From CAG-390 sp964522215 (GTDB lineage Bacteria > Bacillota > Clostridia > Oscillospirales > CAG-272): a DNA stretch of 64,000 nucleotides. The notes beneath the pieces are model-generated. The model was not told the origin of the DNA and did not search any database. It saw only the letters and a program-made list of their open reading frames with translations. The DNA lies in assembly GCA_964522215.1 (NCBI GenBank), contig CAZFVR010000005.1, positions 1 to 64,000 on the forward strand. The letters are read 5' to 3'. Shown here piece after piece: positions 41,269 through 50,787 of this stretch (positions are counted from its first letter, which is position 1; the number at the start of each line of letters is the position of its first letter). Position numbers and translations under genes: made by a program.

Positions 41269-42552
41269 TTATTCCATCGTAGGTGTAAATCTGTATATAT
41301 TTCCGCCGTTCCAGCTCTTATTATTGCCGATGATATAAAACACGTCACCAACGCGGACTATGTTTTCCGGCTCGCCGGAGAAGGTTATCGGATACTCGCC
41401 CACAAAATCGCCGCTCTTATCATAGGCGATAACACAGTTGGTCTGGTATCTTACAAAATACAGATACTCGCTGTCACAGTCCATGCCCTGCGTAACGTAG
41501 GGATGTCCCTTTGAGGTGTAGGCGCGGGAGAGCTTAAACTCTTTTGTAAGCTTTGCAAAGTTATCGCCGCCGCTGACGCCGACCCAATAGCAGTCAAGCG
41601 ACTCGTCATAGCTGAGGCAATAGATATTCAGCGGTATCTTGACCTTTTCCTTAAACTCAAGCGTTTCGGCATCAAAGACAGAGAGCATGTTGCGGTCGGG
41701 TGCGTTATGCACGACTATAAGCTCATTGGTGCTCTTGACATATGAGATATCGTTGCCGTGGCAGACCAAAAGATCCTTTGCAGTCTGCACCACACGCATG
41801 GTGGAGATATCTATCTTTACCATTGCGCTTTTTGACTCATTGGTCTTGCCGCCGTCGTTGAGGATGACGTAAAGATACCGTCCGTCACTTGTGCCGCCCT
41901 GTATGATCTTACAGCCGCCCACGGGCTGGATGGTACCCACCAGCTCACCGGAGAGCGTTGTGGTCTTATCCTTGGCAAAATATTGGCTGATGGTAGGCTC
42001 AATATTTTCGCTTTTTATATCCACGCCGCGCGGGATAACAAGGTCGCCGGCCTCTGTTATAAAGTTTTGGGCGATATAGTCAAACGCCTCCAAAAGCTTG
42101 CGCTCGGTGGTGGCATTGATCACTAACTTTCCGCCGACCTCGCGGATAATGTAAAAATACCCGCCCTCGGCATCTATCTCTGCGCTTACCGCCGCAGATT
42201 CCTCGCGCTCGGTGTGACCCACCAGTATCTCATGCTCGGCCGCGCCGTCTGCCTTTATATACCAGTCGATGGTCATATCCAGCCTGCACCCGGTGCGGTC
42301 GGCAATAAGCTCGCGCAGGTCGCTTGCCGCAGTCTTTTCGTAGCTGCCCGCCACGTCCGGGCGAACTATAACATAATCGGAGGCGCCGCCCGATACCACA
42401 CGGTGGTCACCGTTTACATCCTCGGCGGCAGTGGTCTCGGCGTTCGGTGCGACGGTGGTCTCCTCTCCGCCCGCGGCAGGCTTGCAGGAGACGGTAAGCG
42501 ATGCTGTGGCAAACAGTGCCAAAAGCACGGAGAGCATTTTTGTCTTCTTCAT
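41269..42552 (-). CDS. Lipoprotein with a probable beta-propeller domain
   Basis: This 427-aa protein has a lipoprotein signal peptide (TASLTVSC, Cys at about 23) and a Thr/Glu/Ala linker. A domain of about 50-160 with ILVGHTEREES and YFYIIREVGGKLVINATTERKL is of the kind found at the N-terminus of alpha-glucuronidases and related glycan proteins. From about 175 a propeller-like domain follows: RYLYVILNDGG, ELIVVHNAPDRNMLSVFD, and ENIVRVGDVFYIIG. No catalytic residues are evident. It probably binds carbohydrate or senses it at the cell surface. It diverges from the related-looking gene at 42802. Confidence 0.65.
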   Translation of the reverse strand: MKKTKMLSVLLALFATASLTVSCKPAAGGEETTVAPNAETTAAEDVNGDHRVVSGGASDYVIVRPDVAGSYEKTAASDLRELIADRTGCRLDMTIDWYIKADGAAEHEILVGHTEREESAAVSAEIDAEGGYFYIIREVGGKLVINATTERKLLEAFDYIAQNFITEAGDLVIPRGVDIKSENIEPTISQYFAKDKTTTLSGELVGTIQPVGGCKIIQGGTSDGRYLYVILNDGGKTNESKSAMVKIDISTMRVVQTAKDLLVCHGNDISYVKSTNELIVVHNAPDRNMLSVFDAETLEFKEKVKIPLNIYCLSYDESLDCYWVGVSGGDNFAKLTKEFKLSRAYTSKGHPYVTQGMDCDSEYLYFVRYQTNCVIAYDKSGDFVGEYPITFSGEPENIVRVGDVFYIIGNNKSWNGGNIYRFTPTME

Positions 42553-42705
42553 GGCAAATAATATATCCTTTCAGACAGAACGCGCCGATGTTAAAAACAG
42601 TATCGGTGCGCGCATATTTTACTATATTGTACCGCATTTTTGCACAAAAATCAACCCCCGCGGCGCATTTTCACAGTGAAACGCCAATAATTATATGCGC
42701 AGTAT

Positions 42706-42734
42706 TTGACAAGCGGCGCATTGTGTGCTATAAT
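42706..42734 (+). promoter_or_regulatory. Sigma-A promoter of the 42.8-49.7 kb gene group
   Basis: TTGACA (42706-42711), a 17-bp spacer and TATAAT (42729-42734). Because the promoter covers 42706, the first gene must start later, at 42802. Confidence 0.92.
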
Positions 42735-42801
42735 TATAATGTATAGCTATGTAAAGATCGGTCTGCAACCGCAAATAAAAACATATGATCGGAGACACTA
42801 C

Positions 42802-43803
42802 ATGTCGCAACATGAGATATCCGGAGCCGTGGCAGGCGTGCTCCGTGCGGCCACGATCATCCTGGTCGCCCTTTTGATATACCTGCTTATATGCTCATCC
42901 ACCGGGATCTTTTACAAAAGATTTATGTCGGCCTCCCAAAAGATAGCCCGCATACCCGGACTTTCTGACGGTTTTATACCGCAGGGCATCTGCTACTGCG
43001 AAGCGCTTGATGCCTATCTTTGCTGCGGATATCTTGACGATGCACCATCCCGCCTTTACGTGATCCCCGCGGACGGCGGCGAGGTGCGCGGACTGCTTTT
43101 ACGCCGCGAAAACGGCGAGGATTATATAGGCCACGCGGGCGGGGTATCCTCCTCCGGCGAGCATATATGGATAAGCAATCAAAAAAAGGCCTTTCACCTG
43201 ACCGTAGATGCGGTGGCGGAGGCGGCAGACGGCTCGTATGTAGCCTTTGACGGCTATTTTGGCGTAAATGTTAACGCCTCCTTTACCTTTGCCGATGAGG
43301 AATATTTTTGGATAGGCGAGTACCATCTTGGCGACAAATACAAAACGCGGGATGAAAATCACCGCCGCACGCCCGACGGCTCGGAGCACGGCGCGATGAT
43401 ATACGGCTACAAGCGGGACGACACCACGGTATACGGTGTAGATCCCGAAAGACCCGCCATTGCCCTTTCGGTGCGCGATATCGTGCAGGGCTTTTGCGTG
43501 ACGGAGGACGGCAGATATCTGCTCTCTACCTCCGCCGGAATGGATAATTCCCACCTTTACATATACGATTGCCGCCAAGTGGTCCCCACCGATCATGTGA
43601 CCTACGGCGGGCGGGAGATACCGCTTTATTATCTTGATTCCACCACCGTGAAGGACACCCTGACCCTGCCCCGCATGAGCGAGGATCTGGATTACCATGA
43701 CGGGCGCGTGCTGGTGGCCTTTGAATCCGGCGCTGGTAAGTACGGCGGCCGGATAATTCCCTTTGCGATAAAGCATATAATGGGATTTGAGATAGGAGAG
43801 TAA
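42802..43803 (+). CDS. Membrane-anchored probable beta-propeller protein
   Basis: The ATG at 42802 is preceded by GGAG and lies behind the promoter, so an upstream ATG at 42706 is rejected. The 333-aa protein has an uncleaved N-terminal helix (about 10-33) and an outer domain with propeller-like strands: LDAYLCCGYLDDAPSRLYVI, HIWISNQKKAFHL, and VRDIVQGFCVTEDGRYLLST. The architecture resembles the divergent lipoprotein at 41269-42552. The function is unknown. The next gene begins 136 bp on. Confidence 0.65.
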   Translation: MSQHEISGAVAGVLRAATIILVALLIYLLICSSTGIFYKRFMSASQKIARIPGLSDGFIPQGICYCEALDAYLCCGYLDDAPSRLYVIPADGGEVRGLLLRRENGEDYIGHAGGVSSSGEHIWISNQKKAFHLTVDAVAEAADGSYVAFDGYFGVNVNASFTFADEEYFWIGEYHLGDKYKTRDENHRRTPDGSEHGAMIYGYKRDDTTVYGVDPERPAIALSVRDIVQGFCVTEDGRYLLSTSAGMDNSHLYIYDCRQVVPTDHVTYGGREIPLYYLDSTTVKDTLTLPRMSEDLDYHDGRVLVAFESGAGKYGGRIIPFAIKHIMGFEIGE

Positions 43804-43939
43804 GCGCGCTCCGCGCAGCGGACTGATATTCGCTTGCGGATCTCTTCCGCAACTGCACGCAAAGCACCCAACACCTCCACGTTGATCAGAGCCAAGATCC
43901 ACCAAGGACAACATATATATCCCAAAGAAAGAGTGAAAA

Positions 43940-45013
43940 ATGAAGACACAAAAGATAATTCCCGATAATTTCAGGGAATATTATTTCAGCACGGTATGCG
44001 AGCTTATGTCCCGTCCGAGTCCCTCCGGATACCACCGCGAGGTAGCACCGCTGATCGAACGCTTGGCGGGCGAGGTGGGCTGTCGCTTTGAGCGCACCGC
44101 AAAGGGCGGCTTTTTGCTGACCTACCCCGGGCGCACCTCCGACTCTCCAATAGGCGCATGCGCTCACTGCGATACACTTGGCGCCATGGTGCGCTCGATA
44201 GATGCGGACGGCGGGCTGGCCCTCTCCTCGATCGGCGGTCCGATATGGGCCACCCTTGACGGCGAGTACTGCACCGTGATCACACGCGAGGGCAAAAAAT
44301 ACAGCGGCACGATACTCTCCCGCAGCCCTGCAGTGCATGTCTACCCGGATGCCGCCGCCCGTAAGCGCGACCCCGACAACATGTATGTGCGGCTTGACGA
44401 GGTGGTATCCTCCGCCGCGGACGTTCGCGCACTCGGCATTGACACCGGCGACTACATCTGCTTTGACCCCAAGACCACAGTGACACCCTCCGGCTTTTTG
44501 AAATCCCGCTTTATTGACGACAAGGCAAGCGTTGCCTGCCTGCTTACCGCCGCGCATGTGATGCATGAGGCGGGGTTCGTTCCGGAGCATGATATAAAAA
44601 TAGTATTCACCATGTACGAGGAGATAGGTCACGGCGGCGCGTGCATGCCTGCGGTCAGCGAGATGCTGGGCGTTGACATGGGCTGTGTGGGGCTGGATCT
44701 TGCCTGCACCGAGCATGATGTTTCCATCTGCGTTAAGGATTCGGGCGGTCCTTACGACTATGACCTCACCTCTCGCCTGATCTCGCTGGCAAAGGGAGCG
44801 GAGCTTTCCTATGCCGCCGACATCTACCCCTTTTACGGCTCGGATATCGGGGCCATGTGGCGCGGAGGGGCAGATATCCCCGGTGCGCTGATAGGCCCGG
44901 GCGTGCATGCCTCACACGGCATGGAGCGCACTCACTTTGACGGCATTGCCAACACCATAGCACTAATTCTACTTTATTTCGGCTTTGATACACCCCGCAC
45001 GGAGGCAGTTTAA
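43940..45013 (+). CDS. M42 family metallopeptidase
   Basis: This 357-aa protein matches the M42 (glutamyl aminopeptidase/cellulase M-like) family of dinuclear zinc aminopeptidases. Metal ligands and catalytic residues can be placed: His in GACAHCDT, Asp in SRFIDDKAS, Glu-Glu in FTMYEEIGHGG, Asp in VGLDLACTEHD, and the late His in GVHASHGMERTH. These enzymes form cytoplasmic tetrahedral dodecamers that trim peptides. It is followed after 3 nt by an oxidoreductase gene. Confidence 0.92.
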   Translation: MKTQKIIPDNFREYYFSTVCELMSRPSPSGYHREVAPLIERLAGEVGCRFERTAKGGFLLTYPGRTSDSPIGACAHCDTLGAMVRSIDADGGLALSSIGGPIWATLDGEYCTVITREGKKYSGTILSRSPAVHVYPDAAARKRDPDNMYVRLDEVVSSAADVRALGIDTGDYICFDPKTTVTPSGFLKSRFIDDKASVACLLTAAHVMHEAGFVPEHDIKIVFTMYEEIGHGGACMPAVSEMLGVDMGCVGLDLACTEHDVSICVKDSGGPYDYDLTSRLISLAKGAELSYAADIYPFYGSDIGAMWRGGADIPGALIGPGVHASHGMERTHFDGIANTIALILLYFGFDTPRTEAV

Positions 45014-45016
45014 CAA

Positions 45017-46363
45017 ATGGACAACACAAATCAAATAAACCAAACAAACACACAAGCAACAAACAACACCACGGAGCGCATCTTTAAGGTGGGCATTATA
45101 GGCCTTGGCTGTCGCGGCGAATCGATGACCGGGCTTGTTGCCGAGCGCGACGACGTTTGCATCACCGCGGTGTGCGACGTGTATGACGACCGTGTATCGA
45201 TGATGCAGGAGCGGCTGGCGGCGCAGGGACTCCCCCGCCCCGTGGGATACACCGACTACCACCGCGTGATAGACTCGCCCGACACCGAGGTGATATTTGT
45301 ATTTGCGGCGTGGGAGGCGCATGTGGACATCGCCGTGGCGGCAATGGAAGCCGGTAAGCCGGTTGCCTTTGAGGTTGGCGGCGCGTACACGATCGATGAC
45401 TGCCGCCGCCTTGTTGAGACCTACGAGCGCACCCGCACCCCCGTGATGATGCTGGAAAACTGCATGTACGGCATACGCGAGATGACGGTGACGGAGATGG
45501 CTCGCGACGGCGTGTTTGGCGAGATCATGCATGTGGACGGCGGATATATGCACGACCTGCGCTCAGAGATATCCTTTGGCGAGCGCAACAGGCACTACCG
45601 CCTGCGCAATTATCTTGCCCGCAACTGCGAGAACTACCCCACCCACGAGCTGGGGCCCATCTGCCGTTTGCTTGAGATAAACGAGGGCAACAGCTTTGTA
45701 TCTCTCTCATCCTTCGCCTCTGCCTCACGCGGCATCAACGACTACGCCGCACGCACGCCCGGCGTGCCCGCAGAGCTGCGTGAAGCGCACTTTGCGCAGG
45801 GTGATGTTGTGACAACTATCTTGACCACCGCGCGCGGCCAAACGGTAAAGCTTACCCTTGACACCACACTGGCCCGCCCCTACAGCCGCGGTCTTACAGT
45901 GCACGGCACACGCGGATATTTTTCGGAGGACACCCTCTCTGTCTACAGCGACAGCGAGAACACCGAGGCCGACCATTTTAGGTGGCGCCGGTTTTGGGGC
46001 AACTTCGACAGCTGGCAGGAGAGATATCAGCCCGAGCTTTGGCGCGAGTACACCGAAGCCGGCATAAAGCGCGGCCACGGCGGCATGGACTTTTTGGTGA
46101 TAGATGCCTTTATGACCTCCCTGCATGAGGGCGAGCCGATGCCGATCGATATCTACGATGCGGCGGTGATGATGGCCGTCACGCCCCTCTCCGAGCTTTC
46201 GATCTCCCGCGGCGGCATGCCGGTAGCCTTCCCCCGCTTTGGCGGTGAGGGCACGGTAACTCTTGCCTCCTCCGCTGCGGAACAGGACAACGACGCAAGC
46301 AACACAGATAACGCAAAAACCACACCGCGCTGCCATACAAAATACGCCCTGCATCGGGTATGA
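45017..46363 (+). CDS. Gfo/Idh/MocA family oxidoreductase
   Basis: This 448-aa protein starts with a Thr/Asn-rich tail, then a Rossmann fold (KVGIIGLGCRGESM) and the family motif EAGKPVAFEVGGAYTIDD (near residue 115; the usual EKP is VAFEV here). A C-terminal alpha/beta domain with GHGGMDFLVIDAF follows. That last motif is typical of the subgroup active on N-acetyl sugars or glycosides (NagA/GH109-like), so the substrate is probably a sugar or glycoside. The last 25 residues are Asn/Asp/Thr-rich. The ribosome binding site GGAGG lies within the end of the M42 gene. Confidence 0.88.
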   Translation: MDNTNQINQTNTQATNNTTERIFKVGIIGLGCRGESMTGLVAERDDVCITAVCDVYDDRVSMMQERLAAQGLPRPVGYTDYHRVIDSPDTEVIFVFAAWEAHVDIAVAAMEAGKPVAFEVGGAYTIDDCRRLVETYERTRTPVMMLENCMYGIREMTVTEMARDGVFGEIMHVDGGYMHDLRSEISFGERNRHYRLRNYLARNCENYPTHELGPICRLLEINEGNSFVSLSSFASASRGINDYAARTPGVPAELREAHFAQGDVVTTILTTARGQTVKLTLDTTLARPYSRGLTVHGTRGYFSEDTLSVYSDSENTEADHFRWRRFWGNFDSWQERYQPELWREYTEAGIKRGHGGMDFLVIDAFMTSLHEGEPMPIDIYDAAVMMAVTPLSELSISRGGMPVAFPRFGGEGTVTLASSAAEQDNDASNTDNAKTTPRCHTKYALHRV

Positions 46364-46403
46364 TCCGAGCGGTACGATAAAAGACAAAGGAACGGAAGTC
46401 AAA

Positions 46404-48305
46404 ATGCAGACCACCAAGACTCCAAGGACTCCAAAATTTTTGCAAGCGCACCTGCGTGAGTTTTTGCTTATGCTTATCGATGCGCTCACGGTCACCGCAC
46501 TATACACCTTTTGCTTTTACATCAGCCGCGCATATTCATTCAACAAATTTGATTCCCCCCTGCGTGCATATATGCTCTACCTTGCAATAATACTGCCGAT
46601 ATACCTCCTGACGCTGTTTGCACTGGGTGTTTACCGCAGTCTTTGGAGCTATGCTCAGTCACGCGAGTATTTTATCTGCACGGTGGCATCAATGCTTGCG
46701 GGTTGCATTTACTTTTTGATAACAAGGCTCACACTGCAGCTTTATGTGATGCCGGGGTACTTTTATCTTTTAACGATGTGCACCATCGCCATAGCGCTCG
46801 TGACCGAGCGGCTGCTGTATCGCATCTGGCGTGACTACAGGATAGCACACAGCCGTCACACACAAAACGCAAAGCGCGTTTTGGTAGTAGGCTGCGGCGA
46901 TGCCTGCCGCCTGCTGCTGAGCGAATTTGCCAGCCACCCCGAGTGCGGTATGACTCCCGTATGCGCCGTGGATAACGACCCGGCAAAGGTAGGCAAGTCG
47001 ATAGGCGGCATAAACATTGAGGGCACCGATGCCGATATAGAGCCGCTTTGCAAAAAGCACCGCATCGATCTTATCATCATAGCCATACCCTCTGCCGACA
47101 ACAGCCAGCGCGCTCATCTGCTTGACCGCTGTGCCTCTACCGGATGCGTGGTAAAGATGCTCCCGCGCCTGACCGATTTTAACAGTGACAGCACCACCTG
47201 TATCCAAAAGCTGCGCGACATCACACCGGAGGAGCTTTTGGGGCGCGACCCGGTAATGATAGACAACTGCCGCCTTTCTGCCTTTATAAAGGGGCGTTGC
47301 GTTATGGTGACCGGTGGCGGCGGCTCGATAGGCTCGGAGCTTTGCCGTCAGATAGCCTCCTATGCGCCGAGCCGCTTGGTGATAGTTGACATTTACGAGA
47401 ACAACGCCTACGATATACAGCAGGAGCTTTGCCGCCGCTATGGCGACACCCTCCCGCTTGAGGTGTACATAGCCTCGGTACGTGACTATGACCGCATGCT
47501 GGCGCTGATGCAGCGCACCCGCCCCTATCTTGTTGTTCACGCGGCGGCGCACAAGCATGTGCCGCTGATGGAGACCTCCCCCGCCGAGGCGGTAAAAAAC
47601 AATATCTTCGGTACATACAACACCGCCCGCGCCGCAATAGCCGCAAAGGTAGAACGCTTTGTTATGATATCCACCGACAAAGCAGTAAATCCCACAAATT
47701 TCATGGGCGCGACCAAGCGTGTGTGCGAGCTGATGATCGAGGCAATGAACGGCCGCGGCACGCTGTTCTCCGCCGTTCGCTTTGGCAATGTTTTGGGCTC
47801 CAACGGCTCGGTCATTCCGCTGTTTAAGAGGCAGATAGAGGAGGGCGGCCCTGTTACCGTGACCCATGAGGATATAATCCGCTATTTTATGACCATCCCG
47901 GAGGCGGTGGAGCTGGTGCTTGCCGCGGCATCGATGGCGCACGGCGGCGAGATCTTTGTGCTTGACATGGGCGAGCCGGTAAGGATCCTTGACCTTGCCA
48001 AAAAGATGATAAGCCTATCCGGCTTTGAGGTGGGGCGGGATATCAAGATAGAGATAACCGGTCTGCGCCCCGGCGAAAAGCTTTACGAGGAGCTGCTGAT
48101 GCAGGAGGACGGTCTGGCCGACACAGAGAACGGCAAGATACACATAGGTCGCCCCGCAAAGGTGGCACTGGCGGCGATAGAGCCGACACTGCGTGAGCTT
48201 GAAGAGATAGCGCATGATAACAAGACCTCCCCCGAGGTGATAGCAAAAATGCTTGAGGAAAAGCTTTGCCTGCTCGTTCCCACCTTTAAGCACAACCGCG
48301 GCTAA
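46404..48305 (+). CDS. Membrane-bound NDP-sugar 4,6-dehydratase/epimerase (CapD/WbpM type)
   Basis: The ATG at 46404 (ribosome binding site GGAAG) is chosen because an earlier ATG at 46263 would overlap the previous gene by 100 bp. The 633-aa protein has four N-terminal helices (to about residue 150), then a CoA-binding-like Rossmann domain (VLVVGCGDACRLLLSEF). The catalytic short-chain dehydratase domain carries the nucleotide motif TGGGGSIGSELCRQ and the STDKAVNPTNFMGATKR motif, with the Met form instead of Tyr. These enzymes convert UDP-GlcNAc to 4-keto-6-deoxy sugars for capsule or O-glycan synthesis. An LCP protein that attaches such polymers follows. Confidence 0.93.
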   Translation: MQTTKTPRTPKFLQAHLREFLLMLIDALTVTALYTFCFYISRAYSFNKFDSPLRAYMLYLAIILPIYLLTLFALGVYRSLWSYAQSREYFICTVASMLAGCIYFLITRLTLQLYVMPGYFYLLTMCTIAIALVTERLLYRIWRDYRIAHSRHTQNAKRVLVVGCGDACRLLLSEFASHPECGMTPVCAVDNDPAKVGKSIGGINIEGTDADIEPLCKKHRIDLIIIAIPSADNSQRAHLLDRCASTGCVVKMLPRLTDFNSDSTTCIQKLRDITPEELLGRDPVMIDNCRLSAFIKGRCVMVTGGGGSIGSELCRQIASYAPSRLVIVDIYENNAYDIQQELCRRYGDTLPLEVYIASVRDYDRMLALMQRTRPYLVVHAAAHKHVPLMETSPAEAVKNNIFGTYNTARAAIAAKVERFVMISTDKAVNPTNFMGATKRVCELMIEAMNGRGTLFSAVRFGNVLGSNGSVIPLFKRQIEEGGPVTVTHEDIIRYFMTIPEAVELVLAAASMAHGGEIFVLDMGEPVRILDLAKKMISLSGFEVGRDIKIEITGLRPGEKLYEELLMQEDGLADTENGKIHIGRPAKVALAAIEPTLRELEEIAHDNKTSPEVIAKMLEEKLCLLVPTFKHNRG

Positions 48306-48308
48306 GCC

Positions 48309-48408
48309 NNNNNNNNNNNNNNNNNNNNNNNNNNNNNNNNNNNNNNNNNNNNNNNNNNNNNNNNNNNNNNNNNNNNNNNNNNNNNNNNNNNNNNNNNNNN
48401 NNNNNNNN
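48309..48408. other. Scaffold gap of 100 N with overlapping ends
   Basis: CCGCGGCTAAGCC occurs just before (48296-48308) and just after (48409-48421) the N run. The contigs most likely overlap and nothing is missing. Confidence 0.9.
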
Positions 48409-48470
48409 CCGCGGCTAAGCCCCCGTGATCAAAAAAGCTCGATCACTCGATCAAAAGAAAGAAATATCAC

Positions 48471-49721
48471 ATGTCCGATAGTAAAAAAGAAACCAAAGAA
48501 AGCAAAGGCTCTCGCCGCAAGGCGGGCAGGAGCGGCGGCGCGCGCCGCGCTCTGCTGATAGCGGGAATAGTGCTACTGGCACTGCTGCTGTTGGTGCTGC
48601 TTGCCGCGGGAGTTATGTTCTTCCGTTATTACGGAATGCTCAACACCAAGACAGACCCCGCCGATTCATCGATACAATATGACGACTCGGCCCTGCTGGG
48701 GCTTGATTCCACCCCGCCCACCGCGGCGGCGGATGACCCGGATAACCCCTATAACCCGGAAAATCCCAACAGCCCGCTCTACACCGGCCCGGCCGTAACA
48801 CTGCCGCCCGAGACTCCTGCGGACAGCACCAAAGCGCCGGACACCACCGAGCCGCAGTCACCCGCTGCGAGCACCCCTGCGGCGACCACACCCGCCACGC
48901 CCTCAACACAGCCCTCCCTCACCCCTGCCGCCGACATAGTTGCCGAAAAGGGGATAATAAACATTCTGCTGATCGGCGCGGACTATGAAACGCGCTACGG
49001 CAATTCGGATGCGATGATAGTGGTCTCGATAAACAATGTCGATCGCCGCATAACGCTCACATCCATCCTGCGCGACACTGCGGCATACTTCCCGGTGGTG
49101 CGCAACGGTGAGACCGAGATATGGCGGGATAAGATAAGCAACGCGCACGCATATGGCGGCCCGCAGCTGCTGATAGCGGCGATAGAGATGAACTTTGGCA
49201 TTAAGATATCCAACTACGCCGAGGTACATTACGAGGAATTTTTAAAGGTATTTGATGCCATTGGCGGACTTGACATAGTAATGGATGCCGAGGAGGTAGA
49301 GGCCTTTAACTTTGAGTGCAGCGGGCGAAGGATACCGGAGGACAGCGCAGGCAAGCCCGTGCATTTGGATGCCGAGCAGGTGCTCTCCTACGTGCGCATG
49401 CGCCACCTCAGCGGCAGTGACTTTGGCAGAACAAAACGCCACCGCAATGTGCTGATAGCGGCGTTCAATAAAGCCAAAACATTCAGCATCGGCGAGATAG
49501 ACGAGCTTTTGACTACCCTTTTGCCGATAATAGAGACCGACCTCAGCATGGGCGATTGCCTCAGCTACGCCTCCGCGGCGGCATCCTACGCAAAATACAG
49601 TGTTGAGACCTTCCGCATCCCGCTTGACGGCTATTATACCTACGAGGATAACGATATAGCCATTCGCGGCTCTAACATGACCTATACCATCAACGCATGG
49701 AAAAACCAAGTTGCGGGCTGA
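48471..49721 (+). CDS. LytR-CpsA-Psr (LCP) family protein
   Basis: This 416-aa protein has a basic cytoplasmic tail, one transmembrane helix (about 24-49), a Pro/Thr/Ser linker (to about 145) and an LCP domain. Family signatures are INILLIGADYETRYGNSDAM, TLTSILRDT, KISNAHAYGGPQLLIAAIE and VLSYVRMRH(L)SGSDFGRTKRH, with the Arg residues that bind the polyprenyl pyrophosphate head. LCP enzymes transfer polymers such as capsule or teichoic acid from lipid carrier to peptidoglycan. It follows the sugar dehydratase gene and has a terminator behind it. Confidence 0.94.
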   Translation: MSDSKKETKESKGSRRKAGRSGGARRALLIAGIVLLALLLLVLLAAGVMFFRYYGMLNTKTDPADSSIQYDDSALLGLDSTPPTAAADDPDNPYNPENPNSPLYTGPAVTLPPETPADSTKAPDTTEPQSPAASTPAATTPATPSTQPSLTPAADIVAEKGIINILLIGADYETRYGNSDAMIVVSINNVDRRITLTSILRDTAAYFPVVRNGETEIWRDKISNAHAYGGPQLLIAAIEMNFGIKISNYAEVHYEEFLKVFDAIGGLDIVMDAEEVEAFNFECSGRRIPEDSAGKPVHLDAEQVLSYVRMRHLSGSDFGRTKRHRNVLIAAFNKAKTFSIGEIDELLTTLLPIIETDLSMGDCLSYASAAASYAKYSVETFRIPLDGYYTYEDNDIAIRGSNMTYTINAWKNQVAG

Positions 49722-49740
49722 CAACATTATAATTAACCTA

Positions 49741-49772
49741 AAGACAGCGGATCTGAAACCGCTGTCTTTTTT
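49741..49772 (+). terminator. Terminator of the LCP gene
   Basis: The arms AAGACAGCGG and CCGCTGTCTT lead into TTTTTTC. Confidence 0.92.
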
Positions 49773-49808
49773 CATGTCGGATCGATTCGCTAATGTTGAC
49801 TTAACATT

Positions 49809-49841
49809 AAAAGCCGAGCCGCGGCAGTGCCACGGCTCGGC
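49809..49841 (-). terminator. Terminator of the surface-protein operon
   Basis: The arms GCCGAGCCG and CGGCTCGGC are followed on the minus strand by TTTTAATG. It lies 23 bp after the last gene of the operon. Confidence 0.8.
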
Positions 49842-49863
49842 GAAGTAATATTGTTATATCGAC

Positions 49864-50687
49864 TTATACCTCAAGTTTTCTTTTGCGGCGGCGAATGAAT
49901 ACAGTCATCGGAATCAAAGCCGAGACGACCGCCCCCATAGCAAGCGTTATCACCGCAGTGTCGCTCTCGTCACCGGTGCTCGGAGCGGTTTCGTATTCGG
50001 CACCGGGGTAGATATTTGCAAAATTGCGCACGTAATCAAACACCTCTCCGCCGGATATGCGCCAACCGTCATCTGTATATACCAAATCGATACGTGTGTT
50101 TTCCAAAACCTTATCAGCCTCACACGCCCATTTGCTGCGTTCTGCAAAAGTGTACAACAGGTTTATATCACAGGTGACATGTGCCTTGTTGCCGTTAACT
50201 GTAATGTTTTTTATTGTTTTCAAAGACCCGAACGTAATCAAATATAATTTATACAAATTTCCATCCGCATCCACACGCACTTGCTCTATATCCGGACCTC
50301 CGGTAACATGGAAATCCTCCACAATACTGTTGACAAGATCATCTGTCATAACTTTGGAGAATCTGAGCTTTGTCTGCTCCATTATCTCGCTTGCAGTATA
50401 TTGTTTTTCAAATATACCGTATACATATGCTTTACCATCGATATAAGGAACACCATTGGAATCGGTTAAAAAAACCGTTACCTGCGGGCTTAGTTGCAAT
50501 GAAGCAGTATCATACATGGTATTGTAATATCCATGCACTCCGCGCCATAATGTCTCAAATTCTTTACTGTCAAGCTCCGGGCGTTCGTAGCCGCAGATGT
50601 TTGAACAACAAACAAAAGCAACAAGGATAACACAACAAATATAAATGTTATATTTTTTTTCATTTTGCCCTCCTTTAAGAAACACAA
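49864..50687 (-). pseudogene. Frameshifted surface protein, paralogue of the next gene, SPXTG-like anchor
   Basis: The ATG at 50687 lies behind AAAGGAGG and starts a fine signal peptide ending QTSAAT. That frame then leaves the frame of the mature protein near 50590: the mature part from DSKEFETLWRGV onward needs a one-base shift around CGGAGCTTGACAG. The mature domain is parallel to the paralogue at 50788 (VMTDDLVNSIVEDFHVTGGPD against VMTADLADRMAEDFHVSGGPD, shown in part). The C-terminus is APSTGDESDTAV, a hydrophobic helix and RRRKRK, which looks like a sortase signal. A long frame starting at 50691 avoids the shift but has a poor signal sequence. A sequencing error is possible. Confidence 0.7.
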
Positions 50688-50785
50688 ACATATGCTTTAA
50701 TTGATCCGGCAGAATTCAAATCACTGCATTTAACAAGATAGATTCCATAGCGGTTATTGAGATAGGAACAGTCGGTTGTAATCAT
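50675..50785 (-). pseudogene. Remnant of the C-terminus of a C39-like domain protein
   Basis: This segment encodes DCSYLNNRYGIYLVKCSDL and onward to a TAA, almost identical to the end of the gene at 51569-52486. Nothing upstream of it matches. Its stop overlaps the ribosome binding site of the following paralogue, just as in the intact copy. It is the scar of a tandem duplication. Confidence 0.85.
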
Positions 50786-50787
50786 TG

